DNA of 10,663 bases. Origin: Candidatus Atribacteria bacterium. Its GTDB lineage: Bacteria; Atribacterota; Atribacteria; Atribacterales; Atribacteraceae. A program made the position numbers and the translations under genes. How positions within the stretch are numbered: the stretch's first letter is position 1; every line of letters begins with the position of its first letter. The notes under the pieces are model-generated. The model ran no database searches and had not been told where the DNA came from. It was given only the letters and a program-made list of their open reading frames with translations. This document shows, piece after piece, positions 1 through 6,346 of the stretch. The stretch spans positions 1 through 10,663 of the forward strand of contig JAGPGC010000027.1 of the NCBI GenBank assembly GCA_018056205.1, read 5' to 3'.

Positions 1-19
1 GGGTTTAAGATAATTGAAT

Positions 20-33
20 AGCCTAATGAGGCT
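20..33. terminator. Small hairpin just after the last gene
   Basis: AGCCT (20-24) and AGGCT (29-33) form a 5-bp stem with a 4-nt loop, 8 nt beyond the stop codon of the LpxB-like gene. Read on the plus strand it is followed by a short T run (33-36); on the minus strand it is followed by ATTCAATT, a poor U-tract. It could end the minus-strand operon weakly or a convergent gene beyond the left edge. The stem is short and the call is weak. Confidence 0.2.
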
Positions 34-41
34 TTTCCCCT

Positions 42-1184
42 TTAACATAAAACATTCTCCTGGATTAATTGACTCAAAGTTGCAGCAGCCGTTGCTGGAA
101 ATTCATTTTCTGGTATTTCAAAATCGATAGTTGGACTTTTAATAAGATTTTTTATGGTATCAAGGGCATCTTCGGGATTAACCTCTCCTCTTAACTCCGG
201 AAATACTTCTCTATTCATTAATATATTCGGTAAAGATACCCATTTTTTCCGATTATTAATAGATTGAATTATCTTTTTTTTAATCAAAGGACCAACTCCC
301 GGTATTTTTCCAATGAATTCAGGGATACCAGTTAGTGGTATATCTTGACTATTCGCATTTAAAGGTAAAAGAATTAAGGTTTTTTTCTTTCGATAAAATA
401 ATTCCAAATTAGAAGATCCAGGAATGGCAACAGCTAGATCGGCTTGATTCATTAAGTGAGAAGTTACACCAAAATAAAGGGGGATTTTTAGTTCATTCCA
501 GTTAACAGCTGGAATATCGTTCATCGAATAATGCTGTGGAAAACCAATTGCGAAAGATGATTTAGGGAAAACTGGTAGTAATAATTTGGCAAGTTGCCGA
601 TAAAAATTCAAGATATATTTATAGGCGTAGGATCGACTTCCCGGCAAAAATAGAATACGGGGTGAGCCCTGAGAAAAAAGTTGATTTTCATTTTCAGAAG
701 CTAATGCTTCCTGCTTAACATAGGAGTAAAGCAAATCACCAACAAATTTTTTAGGAGTAAATTGGTATCGGTTATAATCGCCAAGAAATCGCGCTAAATA
801 AAGGTCAACAAACTTTGACCAACGTAAATGACTTCCATAAACCCATAAGGGATATCCACTCCTCTTCTTAAGGAGGACGGCGTTGAATATATCCCCCCCT
901 AAAAAAAGGATTAACCCCCGCCGTGGAAAGGATAAAGATTTCTTTCCCCAACAAACCTGTCTGGTCTCAGATGGCAAAAATATTTTAGTAATAAATTGCT
1001 TTTCTTGAAGAACTTTTTGCTCACATCCTGAACTAAATTGGCAAGGGGTTAAAAAAATCCATATTTGAATTGGTACTCTATTGGAAACCAATGAGTTTAT
1101 TAGAGTCATAACCCAATAATAAAGTTCTCCTGGACCATTCACCGTTATAATGACTAGCGGTCGATCATCAAAGGTAATTTTCAA
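42..1184 (-). CDS. LpxB-like glycosyltransferase paralogue (lipid-A-disaccharide synthase-related)
   Basis: A 380-residue predicted cytoplasmic GT-B protein, last gene of the lpx run. Its C-terminal half clearly resembles LpxB: LPGSR at residues 180-184, PGSSNLEL at 255-262 where LpxB has a CSGTxTLE motif, and SLPNIL..REVFPEL at 317-331, nearly the same as the GLPNIL..REVCPEL of the neighbouring LpxB. These regions form the nucleotide-sugar side of GT19 enzymes. The N-terminal half differs: NGPGE (16-20) replaces GExSGD, GGDIFN (96-101) lies where LpxB has IDNPGFN, and the PPQVWVWN block is absent. It therefore probably transfers a sugar to a different acceptor, or has another role; lipid-A-disaccharide-synthase-related proteins of unknown function are known in other phyla. 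The start codon is TTG, 17 nt inside the lpxB end, with GAGGTGA just upstream at short spacing; an ATT two codons later is a less likely alternative. Family assignment is fairly sure, function is not. Confidence 0.8.
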   Translation of the reverse strand: MKITFDDRPLVIITVNGPGELYYWVMTLINSLVSNRVPIQIWIFLTPCQFSSGCEQKVLQEKQFITKIFLPSETRQVCWGKKSLSFPRRGLILFLGGDIFNAVLLKKRSGYPLWVYGSHLRWSKFVDLYLARFLGDYNRYQFTPKKFVGDLLYSYVKQEALASENENQLFSQGSPRILFLPGSRSYAYKYILNFYRQLAKLLLPVFPKSSFAIGFPQHYSMNDIPAVNWNELKIPLYFGVTSHLMNQADLAVAIPGSSNLELFYRKKKTLILLPLNANSQDIPLTGIPEFIGKIPGVGPLIKKKIIQSINNRKKWVSLPNILMNREVFPELRGEVNPEDALDTIKNLIKSPTIDFEIPENEFPATAAATLSQLIQENVLC

Positions 1185-2295
1185 TCACCTCAACAACTTG
1201 AGAGTAGGTGTCATTTTGAGCCAAAATTTTTCTGATTTCCTTGGCATATTTTTGCATGGAACTCTTTCCCAAACTATCATTAATCATTTTTTCCATGGTT
1301 TGTAAAAGATTTTCGCTATTAAAATCATTCTGAACTAACTCAGGACATACTTCCCTCTCAAGGAGAATATTCGGTAAACCAATAAATCTCTTCTTTAAAA
1401 ATAATCGAGCCAGTAAGTAAGTTATATTTGATAATCGATAAACAATTATCTGAGGTATTCCCATCAATGCAACTTCTAAGGTTATTGTACCAGAACAACT
1501 AATGCTGAGAGAACTACCTGGCAAAACCTGGTACAAATCCTCTCTTTTCTTTAGGGTTATCGGCAATCCTGATAGCTGTTTTTCAACATTATTTTTATAT
1601 CGTTCACTAGCTAATACCATAACATACTCAAAATCTGGATGTCGATCGATAAAACTAATAAATGCTTTTTTAAAAATTTCTAAAAAATCCTCGATCTCTT
1701 TTCCCCTGCTACCTGGAAGGAGAATAATTTTTTTAGCTGTTTTATTTACCTCAGGAGGATTAAAATCAGAAATTTTAGATAAAACCGGATGACCAACCCA
1801 TTTTACTTTAGCTAATCCACTTTTAAAATAATTTTCCTCCCAAGGAAAAATTGTCAAAATCCAATCAACATTACGGGATAATATACCAGCCCGCCGTTGG
1901 TTCCAAACCCATACTTGTGGTGGAATAAAATAGACCACTGGTATACCTATCTGACGACATAATCTAACCACTCTAAGATTAAAACCTGGATTATCAATAA
2001 GGATGGCCACTTTTGGATGACAACTTCGAAGAACTTTTACTGTCTTCTTCCAAACTTCTTTCCATTGGCGTAAGGTGTGGAGCAGTTCCCAAAATCCGAA
2101 AGTTGCAATGGCAGTTGTATCACTAACTAAAGTAGCTCCAGCTTGAACTACGCTTTCTCCACCAAGGGCAAATACTTCCACATCATTTTTTTCCTTGAGA
2201 TGTTTAATAATTTCACCAGCGTAAAAATCACCTGATATCTCACCAGTCGAAATAAAAATTGATTTTTTTGTTTCAGCTATTTGATGTTGAAACAC
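1168..2295 (-). CDS. lpxB: Lipid-A-disaccharide synthase LpxB
   Basis: Inverting GT19 glycosyltransferase that joins 2,3-diacylglucosamine-1-phosphate (lipid X) and UDP-2,3-diacylglucosamine into the beta-1',6 lipid A disaccharide, a peripheral enzyme on the inner face of the cytoplasmic membrane. The 375 residues match the usual length. Visible family motifs are GEISGD (18-23), LIDNPGFN (99-106, with D101 at the place of E. coli D98), PPQVWVWN (125-132), GHP (168-170), LPGSR (193-197), CSGTITLE (267-274) and GLPNIL..REVCPEL (306-320), so the enzyme looks intact. The start is GTG at 2293-2295, 23 nt inside lpxI; a TAG lies two codons upstream in this frame, so no earlier start is possible. 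GAGG lies about 12 nt upstream. It takes substrate from LpxI, encoded directly upstream, and overlaps the LpxB-like gene downstream by 17 nt. Confidence 0.96.
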   Translation of the reverse strand: MFQHQIAETKKSIFISTGEISGDFYAGEIIKHLKEKNDVEVFALGGESVVQAGATLVSDTTAIATFGFWELLHTLRQWKEVWKKTVKVLRSCHPKVAILIDNPGFNLRVVRLCRQIGIPVVYFIPPQVWVWNQRRAGILSRNVDWILTIFPWEENYFKSGLAKVKWVGHPVLSKISDFNPPEVNKTAKKIILLPGSRGKEIEDFLEIFKKAFISFIDRHPDFEYVMVLASERYKNNVEKQLSGLPITLKKREDLYQVLPGSSLSISCSGTITLEVALMGIPQIIVYRLSNITYLLARLFLKKRFIGLPNILLEREVCPELVQNDFNSENLLQTMEKMINDSLGKSSMQKYAKEIRKILAQNDTYSQVVEVIENYL

Positions 2296-3085
2296 CCACT
2301 ACACCAACCTCAAGTTCATTGGCTTTTTCCACTACCTTATCACGATCTATAAGAAAAGTTTTCCCCTGTTCAATGGCAATAATCCCACCACCATTTTGAC
2401 CTAAGGCTAAAATGGTTTGAATTCCAATGGTGGGAACATCAAGAAAAAAATTTTGATTGGTTCGAGCTACCTTAATTACTACAGTATTTCCTTTCCCGAT
2501 CAAAGCTCCTCGTTTAATGGTTTCATCGGTTCCCTCGGCAGCTTCAACTGCTAAAATTGATTTTCTCTTTAAAACTAATGTTTGCCCTATTTCATTATCG
2601 GCTAAATACTTGGCGATTCTTAATCCATATTGGATATCATTCCACTCGATTTCATTTGGTACTCGATGAGTTAAATTCCCCAACGGGGTTAGATGCTCTT
2701 GGAGAAACTCAACTGGGGAAATTAATTTTAAGCCCTGTTGCTTTAAAACTTGCAATATTGTATTAAATACTTGATCATCTTGATAACCAGAGAGTTGTTT
2801 TATTATGGTGTTAAGGTCATTATTTATATGGTTTTTTTGAAATAAAAAAGACCGAGGAAATTTGCCTGCTAAACATAAATTGTTGGTTTGAAAGACTTGC
2901 ATAAATTGAAGAAGAGTGGTTAGAGAGAATTCATCAACCAGATGGTGGGGAATTTCTTGATCGTGGTAATGAAGAAACCGAAAACCAATCCAAACCACTT
3001 CAATTTTTTTTTCGAGAGCACTCCGATAAATAATTGATGGGATTGCTCCCTCTCCGGCAACCAATAATAATTTTTCAATAAACAT
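2273..3085 (-). CDS. lpxI: UDP-2,3-diacylglucosamine pyrophosphatase LpxI (DUF1009)
   Basis: LpxI hydrolyses UDP-2,3-diacylglucosamine to 2,3-diacylglucosamine-1-phosphate (lipid X) plus UMP, doing the job of LpxH in enterobacteria through an unrelated fold. The 270-residue length is typical. Family signatures are the N-terminal LLLVAGEGAIP (residues 6-16), EAAEGTDETI (181-190) and KVARTNQNFFLDVPTIG (205-221). D216 in that last motif matches the aspartate found to be catalytic in Caulobacter LpxI (D225), and N210-Q211 are the usual NQ pair. None of the metallophosphoesterase motifs of LpxH are present. The ATG start overlaps the end of lpxA by 11 nt and the gene end overlaps lpxB by 23 nt, so the product and its consumer LpxB are probably made in a coupled way. 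No strong Shine-Dalgarno sequence is visible, in line with coupling. Confidence 0.94.
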   Translation of the reverse strand: MFIEKLLLVAGEGAIPSIIYRSALEKKIEVVWIGFRFLHYHDQEIPHHLVDEFSLTTLLQFMQVFQTNNLCLAGKFPRSFLFQKNHINNDLNTIIKQLSGYQDDQVFNTILQVLKQQGLKLISPVEFLQEHLTPLGNLTHRVPNEIEWNDIQYGLRIAKYLADNEIGQTLVLKRKSILAVEAAEGTDETIKRGALIGKGNTVVIKVARTNQNFFLDVPTIGIQTILALGQNGGGIIAIEQGKTFLIDRDKVVEKANELEVGVVGVSTSNS

Positions 3086-3875
3086 CGTTTAATCGTTTCT
3101 CTTTGACAAACCGAGCGATGCCGCGACGACCTGTAGAAAAAAAATTTACTATTTCGGTTACATATTCACCAGTAAAATTTTTTTGGATGGTCTGGAGAAG
3201 CTCAGGTAGGTTTCCATGTCTTTCAAAAATAATATCATAGATTTTTTTTATCTGGTCCCTTTCTTCTTTTGAATAACCTCGCCTTTTTAACCCCACTACA
3301 TTGAGACCAAAAAGACGAGCTGGATGTCCATCGGCAAGGCAAAAGGGAGGAATATCCATAACAACTTTTGATAAACCACCCAACATAGTAAGTTTGCCAA
3401 CTCGAACAAATTGATGAACCCCAACAAATCCACTTAAGGTTGCCATATCATTCACTTCTACATACCCAGCTAAAGAAGCATTGTTTGCCATAGTTACCTC
3501 ATTACCCAGTTGACAATTGTGGGCAATATGACAATAGGACATAATATAACATTTTCTCCCGATTCGGGTTGCATTGCCAACCCCGGTTGCTCGATGTATA
3601 GTAGTAAATTCACGAATAATAGATTCATTTCCTATCCAAACCTCAGTATCCTCACCCTGATAAGAGAAGTCTTGAGGAGGGGTACCAATTACCGCATGAT
3701 GCCCAATAATACATTTTGATCCAATATGCACTTTTCCCTCAAGTATAACTCCGCTACCAATTGTGGTACCTTCACCGATGGTCACATCTTTCCCTATCGT
3801 GGTATAGGGACCAACCTTAACATCCTCAGCTATAATGGCTCCCTCTTCAATAATGGCTCTGGCATCCCTATTCAT
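3075..3875 (-). CDS. lpxA: UDP-N-acetylglucosamine acyltransferase LpxA
   Basis: First enzyme of lipid A synthesis: moves an R-3-hydroxyacyl chain from acyl carrier protein to the 3-position of UDP-GlcNAc, as a cytoplasmic homotrimer. The 266 residues (E. coli 262) show a left-handed beta-helix of hexapeptide repeats from about residue 8 to 190, then the helical C-terminal domain beginning near LKRRGYSKEE (196-205). The catalytic histidine is H119 in HIAHNCQLGN (E. coli H125). PPQD (66-69) and the HQFVRVG region (154-160) are also conserved. At the end of the acyl groove the sequence is MLGGLSKVV (164-172): G167 aligns with E. coli G173 (the C14 ruler glycine), while K170 replaces E. coli G176. 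The ATG overlaps the lpxC end by 8 nt and a loose purine-rich site (AAGGCGAG) lies upstream. Acyl-chain length cannot be settled from sequence alone. Confidence 0.96.
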   Translation of the reverse strand: MNRDARAIIEEGAIIAEDVKVGPYTTIGKDVTIGEGTTIGSGVILEGKVHIGSKCIIGHHAVIGTPPQDFSYQGEDTEVWIGNESIIREFTTIHRATGVGNATRIGRKCYIMSYCHIAHNCQLGNEVTMANNASLAGYVEVNDMATLSGFVGVHQFVRVGKLTMLGGLSKVVMDIPPFCLADGHPARLFGLNVVGLKRRGYSKEERDQIKKIYDIIFERHGNLPELLQTIQKNFTGEYVTEIVNFFSTGRRGIARFVKEKRLNDVY

Positions 3876-4668
3876 TGAATAATCTCGCCTTCTTTGCTAC
3901 TAGTTTGACCATCTGATGATTCATACTGTGACCAGAACGTATTCCGATAAAATGACCGACAACTCGATGACCAATTAGCATGAGATCGCCAATAAGATCG
4001 ATAATTTTATGATAAACCGGTTCTCCTTCTATATGAAAAGTTTTGTTTGAATGTCCTTTTTCATCGATAATCAAAGCAGTATCTCTGACTCCTTTCCCTA
4101 AACCTGTTTGAATAATATGATTAATTTCATCTTGAAATGCAAATGTTCTTGCTAAAGCAATTCGGGGAAAACCTTCTTCATTTTCGGAAAAAGTCATACA
4201 TAACGCAAAGGACGAACCAAAAAAATAATCCAAAAAATAAGTTACTTTAAAAACATTGCTTGGCAAGGCCAATAGATATCGGCCATTATCACTCACTTCA
4301 ATAATTTCTTTTATTTGATAATAGGTTCGATTTAATTCTTGCTCCTTATAGCCTACTTGGTTGAATTTTTCAGTCCAAAACGAGCTGCTTCCTTCTCCAG
4401 CTGGGAGTTCTTCTCCTTCAACTTTAACCAACAGATTATCTATATCTACACCCCAAGCTGCCGCTAAAAAATGCTCAACGGTGGCAAGGAAAACACCTTC
4501 TTTGGTTAAAGTAGAATTTCGATTACCAGAATGAAGGTAATGAAAATGGGCGGGTATGATTATGTCTTTTTGATGCTGAAAAACATGAAATACAATTCCC
4601 TGGTTAACCTTTGCGGGATAAATCTCGACCCGAACATCTTTGCCAGAGTGCAATCCTTTTCCCACCAT
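3868..4668 (-). CDS. lpxC: UDP-3-O-acyl-N-acetylglucosamine deacetylase LpxC (start uncertain)
   Basis: Zinc-dependent cytoplasmic deacetylase, the committed step of lipid A synthesis. Numbered from the first ATG (266 residues), zinc ligands are H66 in TVEHFLAA, H220 and D224 in HKIIDLIGDL; E65 is the catalytic glutamate and H247 in SGHSMNH is the conserved general-acid histidine. The usual DGS motif reads EGS (residues 92-94). There is no FabZ fusion at the C-terminus. The start is a problem: codons just before this ATG encode KKQKTISGSFS, which lines up with the N-terminus of known LpxC proteins (E. coli begins MIKQRTL), so the true start should lie near 4699-4707, giving about 280 residues. 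No ATG, GTG or TTG exists in this frame between the ATG at 4668 and the stop at 4789-4791. A rare start (for example ATT at 4774-4776, preceded by TAAGGAG) or a sequence error are options. It lies just after lpxD and overlaps lpxA by 8 nt. Confidence 0.93.
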   Translation of the reverse strand: MVGKGLHSGKDVRVEIYPAKVNQGIVFHVFQHQKDIIIPAHFHYLHSGNRNSTLTKEGVFLATVEHFLAAAWGVDIDNLLVKVEGEELPAGEGSSSFWTEKFNQVGYKEQELNRTYYQIKEIIEVSDNGRYLLALPSNVFKVTYFLDYFFGSSFALCMTFSENEEGFPRIALARTFAFQDEINHIIQTGLGKGVRDTALIIDEKGHSNKTFHIEGEPVYHKIIDLIGDLMLIGHRVVGHFIGIRSGHSMNHQMVKLVAKKARLFNE

Positions 4669-4709
4669 TGAAAAAGAACCAGAGATGGTTTTTTGCTTCT
4701 TGGAAGAAA

Positions 4710-5717
4710 CTAAGTTTTGAAAACTTTTTTCTCCAGATTCTTGATCCTTTGTAATATATCCGGTAGTTTCCGTAATAGTACTTTCTCCTTAATCTCAATT
4801 TTATGATCCTGAGCAGGAAAACCTGAAACTGTTTGATCGTCAGGAATCGAATCAACTACTCCAGCTCGAGCAGCTAAACGGACTCGATTGCCAATTTTCC
4901 CATGGTCAACAACTCCACATTGACCAGCCATGATGACGTCATCACCGAGACTACTACTTCCTGCAATTCCACATTGGGCAACGATAATACAATTTTTACC
5001 AATTTTAACATTATGGGCAATCATAACTAAATTATCAATCTTGGTTCCAGACCCAATCCTGGTTTCACCTAAAGTTGCACGGTCAATCGTTGAATTTGCT
5101 CCGACTTCGACATCATCCTCCAAAACGACTTTCCCCACATGAGGAACTTTTAAGTATACATCTCTTGACCTTTCATAGCCAAAACCATCACCGCCAACGA
5201 CAACTCCACTTTGGAGAATCACTCGATCACCAAGAATACAATTCTCACGGATAACCACCTGAGGGTAAATTAAACAGTTTTTCCCAATCTGAGACCCTTT
5301 TCCTAAATAAACCTTAGGGAAGATAATTGAATCATCACCAATGATAGCCTCTGACTCAATATACACTCCCGCTCCAATTGATACTCTTTCACCAACTTTT
5401 GCTTGAGGATGTATCCAGGCGGTTGGATGAATTCCGGCTTCAGGTAAATCTTGAGGGTAAAATTTAGGAATTAACTGAATAAACGCTAAACGAGGATTTT
5501 CAACCAATATAAAATTTTTAGCTTGAACATCAATTCCTTCTTCACAAACCACTACATCAGGAACAAAACAATCTCCCTTTGGTATTTTTTGATGATGAAA
5601 TAAAAATACCAAATTCCCCGAAGCCATATGGTCGATAGTGCCAATTCCATAAACTTCAAAATTGGGGTCACCTTGGAGGCGACCCCCGATATAAGCCATT
5701 ATTTCTTTAATTTTCAA
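4710..5717 (-). CDS. lpxD: UDP-3-O-acylglucosamine N-acyltransferase LpxD
   Basis: Adds the second R-3-hydroxyacyl chain from acyl-ACP to the 2-amino group of UDP-3-O-acyl-glucosamine, the product of LpxC; cytoplasmic homotrimer. The 335 residues (E. coli 341) contain an N-terminal uridine-binding domain (about 1-95), a hexapeptide-repeat beta-helix (about 96-300) and a C-terminal helix (about 308-333). The catalytic histidine is H235 in DNLVMIAHNVKIG (E. coli H239); GGDGFGY (175-181) and GANSTIDRA (206-214) are classical LpxD segments. The start is TTG at 5715-5717; the sequence KIKEIMAYIGG from this point matches the family N-terminus, whereas the in-frame ATG six codons on would cut it. 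The ribosome site is weak (GAAGTG). It follows skp after 29 nt and ends in TAG right where lpxC should begin. Confidence 0.96.
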   Translation of the reverse strand: MKIKEIMAYIGGRLQGDPNFEVYGIGTIDHMASGNLVFLFHHQKIPKGDCFVPDVVVCEEGIDVQAKNFILVENPRLAFIQLIPKFYPQDLPEAGIHPTAWIHPQAKVGERVSIGAGVYIESEAIIGDDSIIFPKVYLGKGSQIGKNCLIYPQVVIRENCILGDRVILQSGVVVGGDGFGYERSRDVYLKVPHVGKVVLEDDVEVGANSTIDRATLGETRIGSGTKIDNLVMIAHNVKIGKNCIIVAQCGIAGSSSLGDDVIMAGQCGVVDHGKIGNRVRLAARAGVVDSIPDDQTVSGFPAQDHKIEIKEKVLLRKLPDILQRIKNLEKKVFKT

Positions 5718-5746
5718 AATAATTCACTTCATTCTCTGGTTTATGA

Positions 5747-6250
5747 TTATGGAGTCTTCATCTTCTCAATAACTTTGTCAGTAATATCAGTCCCACCATA
5801 AAGAACTAATGGCATGTCAACTGCTTCATTTTGACTCACTGGAACTCGAATTTGAGTTCGAATAACTAAGGTGAGTTTCATAGATTCTGCCACTGCTTTA
5901 ACCGATGCTATGACATCATCGTACCTTTGATTGATCAGTTCTTGCCTTTGTTTCAAAATTTCTTCTCCAATGGGAGCCCACTCTTTATTCATTTCGTCTT
6001 CTAAAGCGCGGACTTCTTCCCTGGTTTTTCCTTTACCTTTCTCGTTAAGGTCTTGTTGCCTCTTTTGCTTTTCTTCAACAAACTGCTTTTCCAAGTCAAT
6101 TATTTTCTGAGTATTGGGATGAGCATTAAATAATTTCTCCACATCAATAAGACCTATATTTGGTGAAGTGGTAGCCGCCCAGGAAAAATTTCCTACTAAA
6201 AGAAGCGATATAACTACCAGTAATCCAATAAATAGTACCTGCTTTTTCAT
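5747..6250 (-). CDS. skp: Periplasmic OmpH/Skp-family chaperone
   Basis: A 167-residue OmpH/Skp family protein. In E. coli, Skp is a trimeric periplasmic holdase that keeps unfolded outer-membrane proteins soluble on their way to BamA. Residues 1-25 form a signal peptide: KK at 3-4, hydrophobic core 5-20 and a likely cleavage site after SWA (23-25). The mature start NIGLIDVEKLF (31-41) is the family's first strand. The region 48-126 is charged, rich in K, E and Q, and would form the long coiled-coil tentacles. The end GGTDITDKVIEKMK (152-165) is the conserved C-terminal strand and helix that packs against the first strand. The ATG has a good AAGGAG site 11 nt upstream. The gene follows bamA after 79 nt, the usual neighbourhood, and a candidate extra promoter lies in that junction. 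Confidence 0.93.
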   Translation of the reverse strand: MKKQVLFIGLLVVISLLLVGNFSWAATTSPNIGLIDVEKLFNAHPNTQKIIDLEKQFVEEKQKRQQDLNEKGKGKTREEVRALEDEMNKEWAPIGEEILKQRQELINQRYDDVIASVKAVAESMKLTLVIRTQIRVPVSQNEAVDMPLVLYGGTDITDKVIEKMKTP

Positions 6251-6261
6251 AATTAAGACTT

Positions 6262-6267
6262 CTCCTT
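6262..6267 (-). promoter_or_regulatory. Ribosome binding site of skp
   Basis: AAGGAG on the minus strand, 11 nt before the skp ATG at 6250. It is among the clearest Shine-Dalgarno sequences in the window and fixes the skp start. Confidence 0.65.
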
Positions 6268-6317
6268 TCTTTTTCTCAAAAGGGCTATAATCCCTTCACG
6301 ATATCTTGTAGCCGTTT

Positions 6318-6346
6318 ATTATAAATTATTTAAAAAGTTTGCCCAA
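6318..6346 (-). promoter_or_regulatory. Candidate internal promoter at bamA-skp junction
   Basis: On the minus strand a perfect TATAAT (6318-6323) lies 17 nt downstream of TTGGGC (6341-6346, three of six matches to TTGACA). It overlaps the 3' end of bamA and sits 67 nt before the skp start. The 79-nt bamA-skp gap is wider than the downstream junctions, which leaves room for a separate start of transcription for skp and the lpx genes. Spacing and -10 are ideal; the -35 is poor. Confidence 0.3.

Noticed and set aside
1502..1792. Plus-strand open frame of 96 codons inside lpxB
   Set aside because: Shadow of lpxB on the opposite strand; no ribosome site, no recognisable domain.
4604..4855. Minus-strand open frame of 83 codons spanning the lpxD end and lpxC start
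   Set aside because: It is a third frame lying over two well-supported genes, and its translation is low-complexity (rich in R, K, Y, F) with no family resemblance. It does not restore a start for lpxC.
3075..5717. DNA-level repeats or CRISPR-like periodicity in lpxA and lpxD
   Set aside because: The periodicity is the protein hexapeptide repeat of the left-handed beta-helix; no exact DNA repeats with regular spacers are present.
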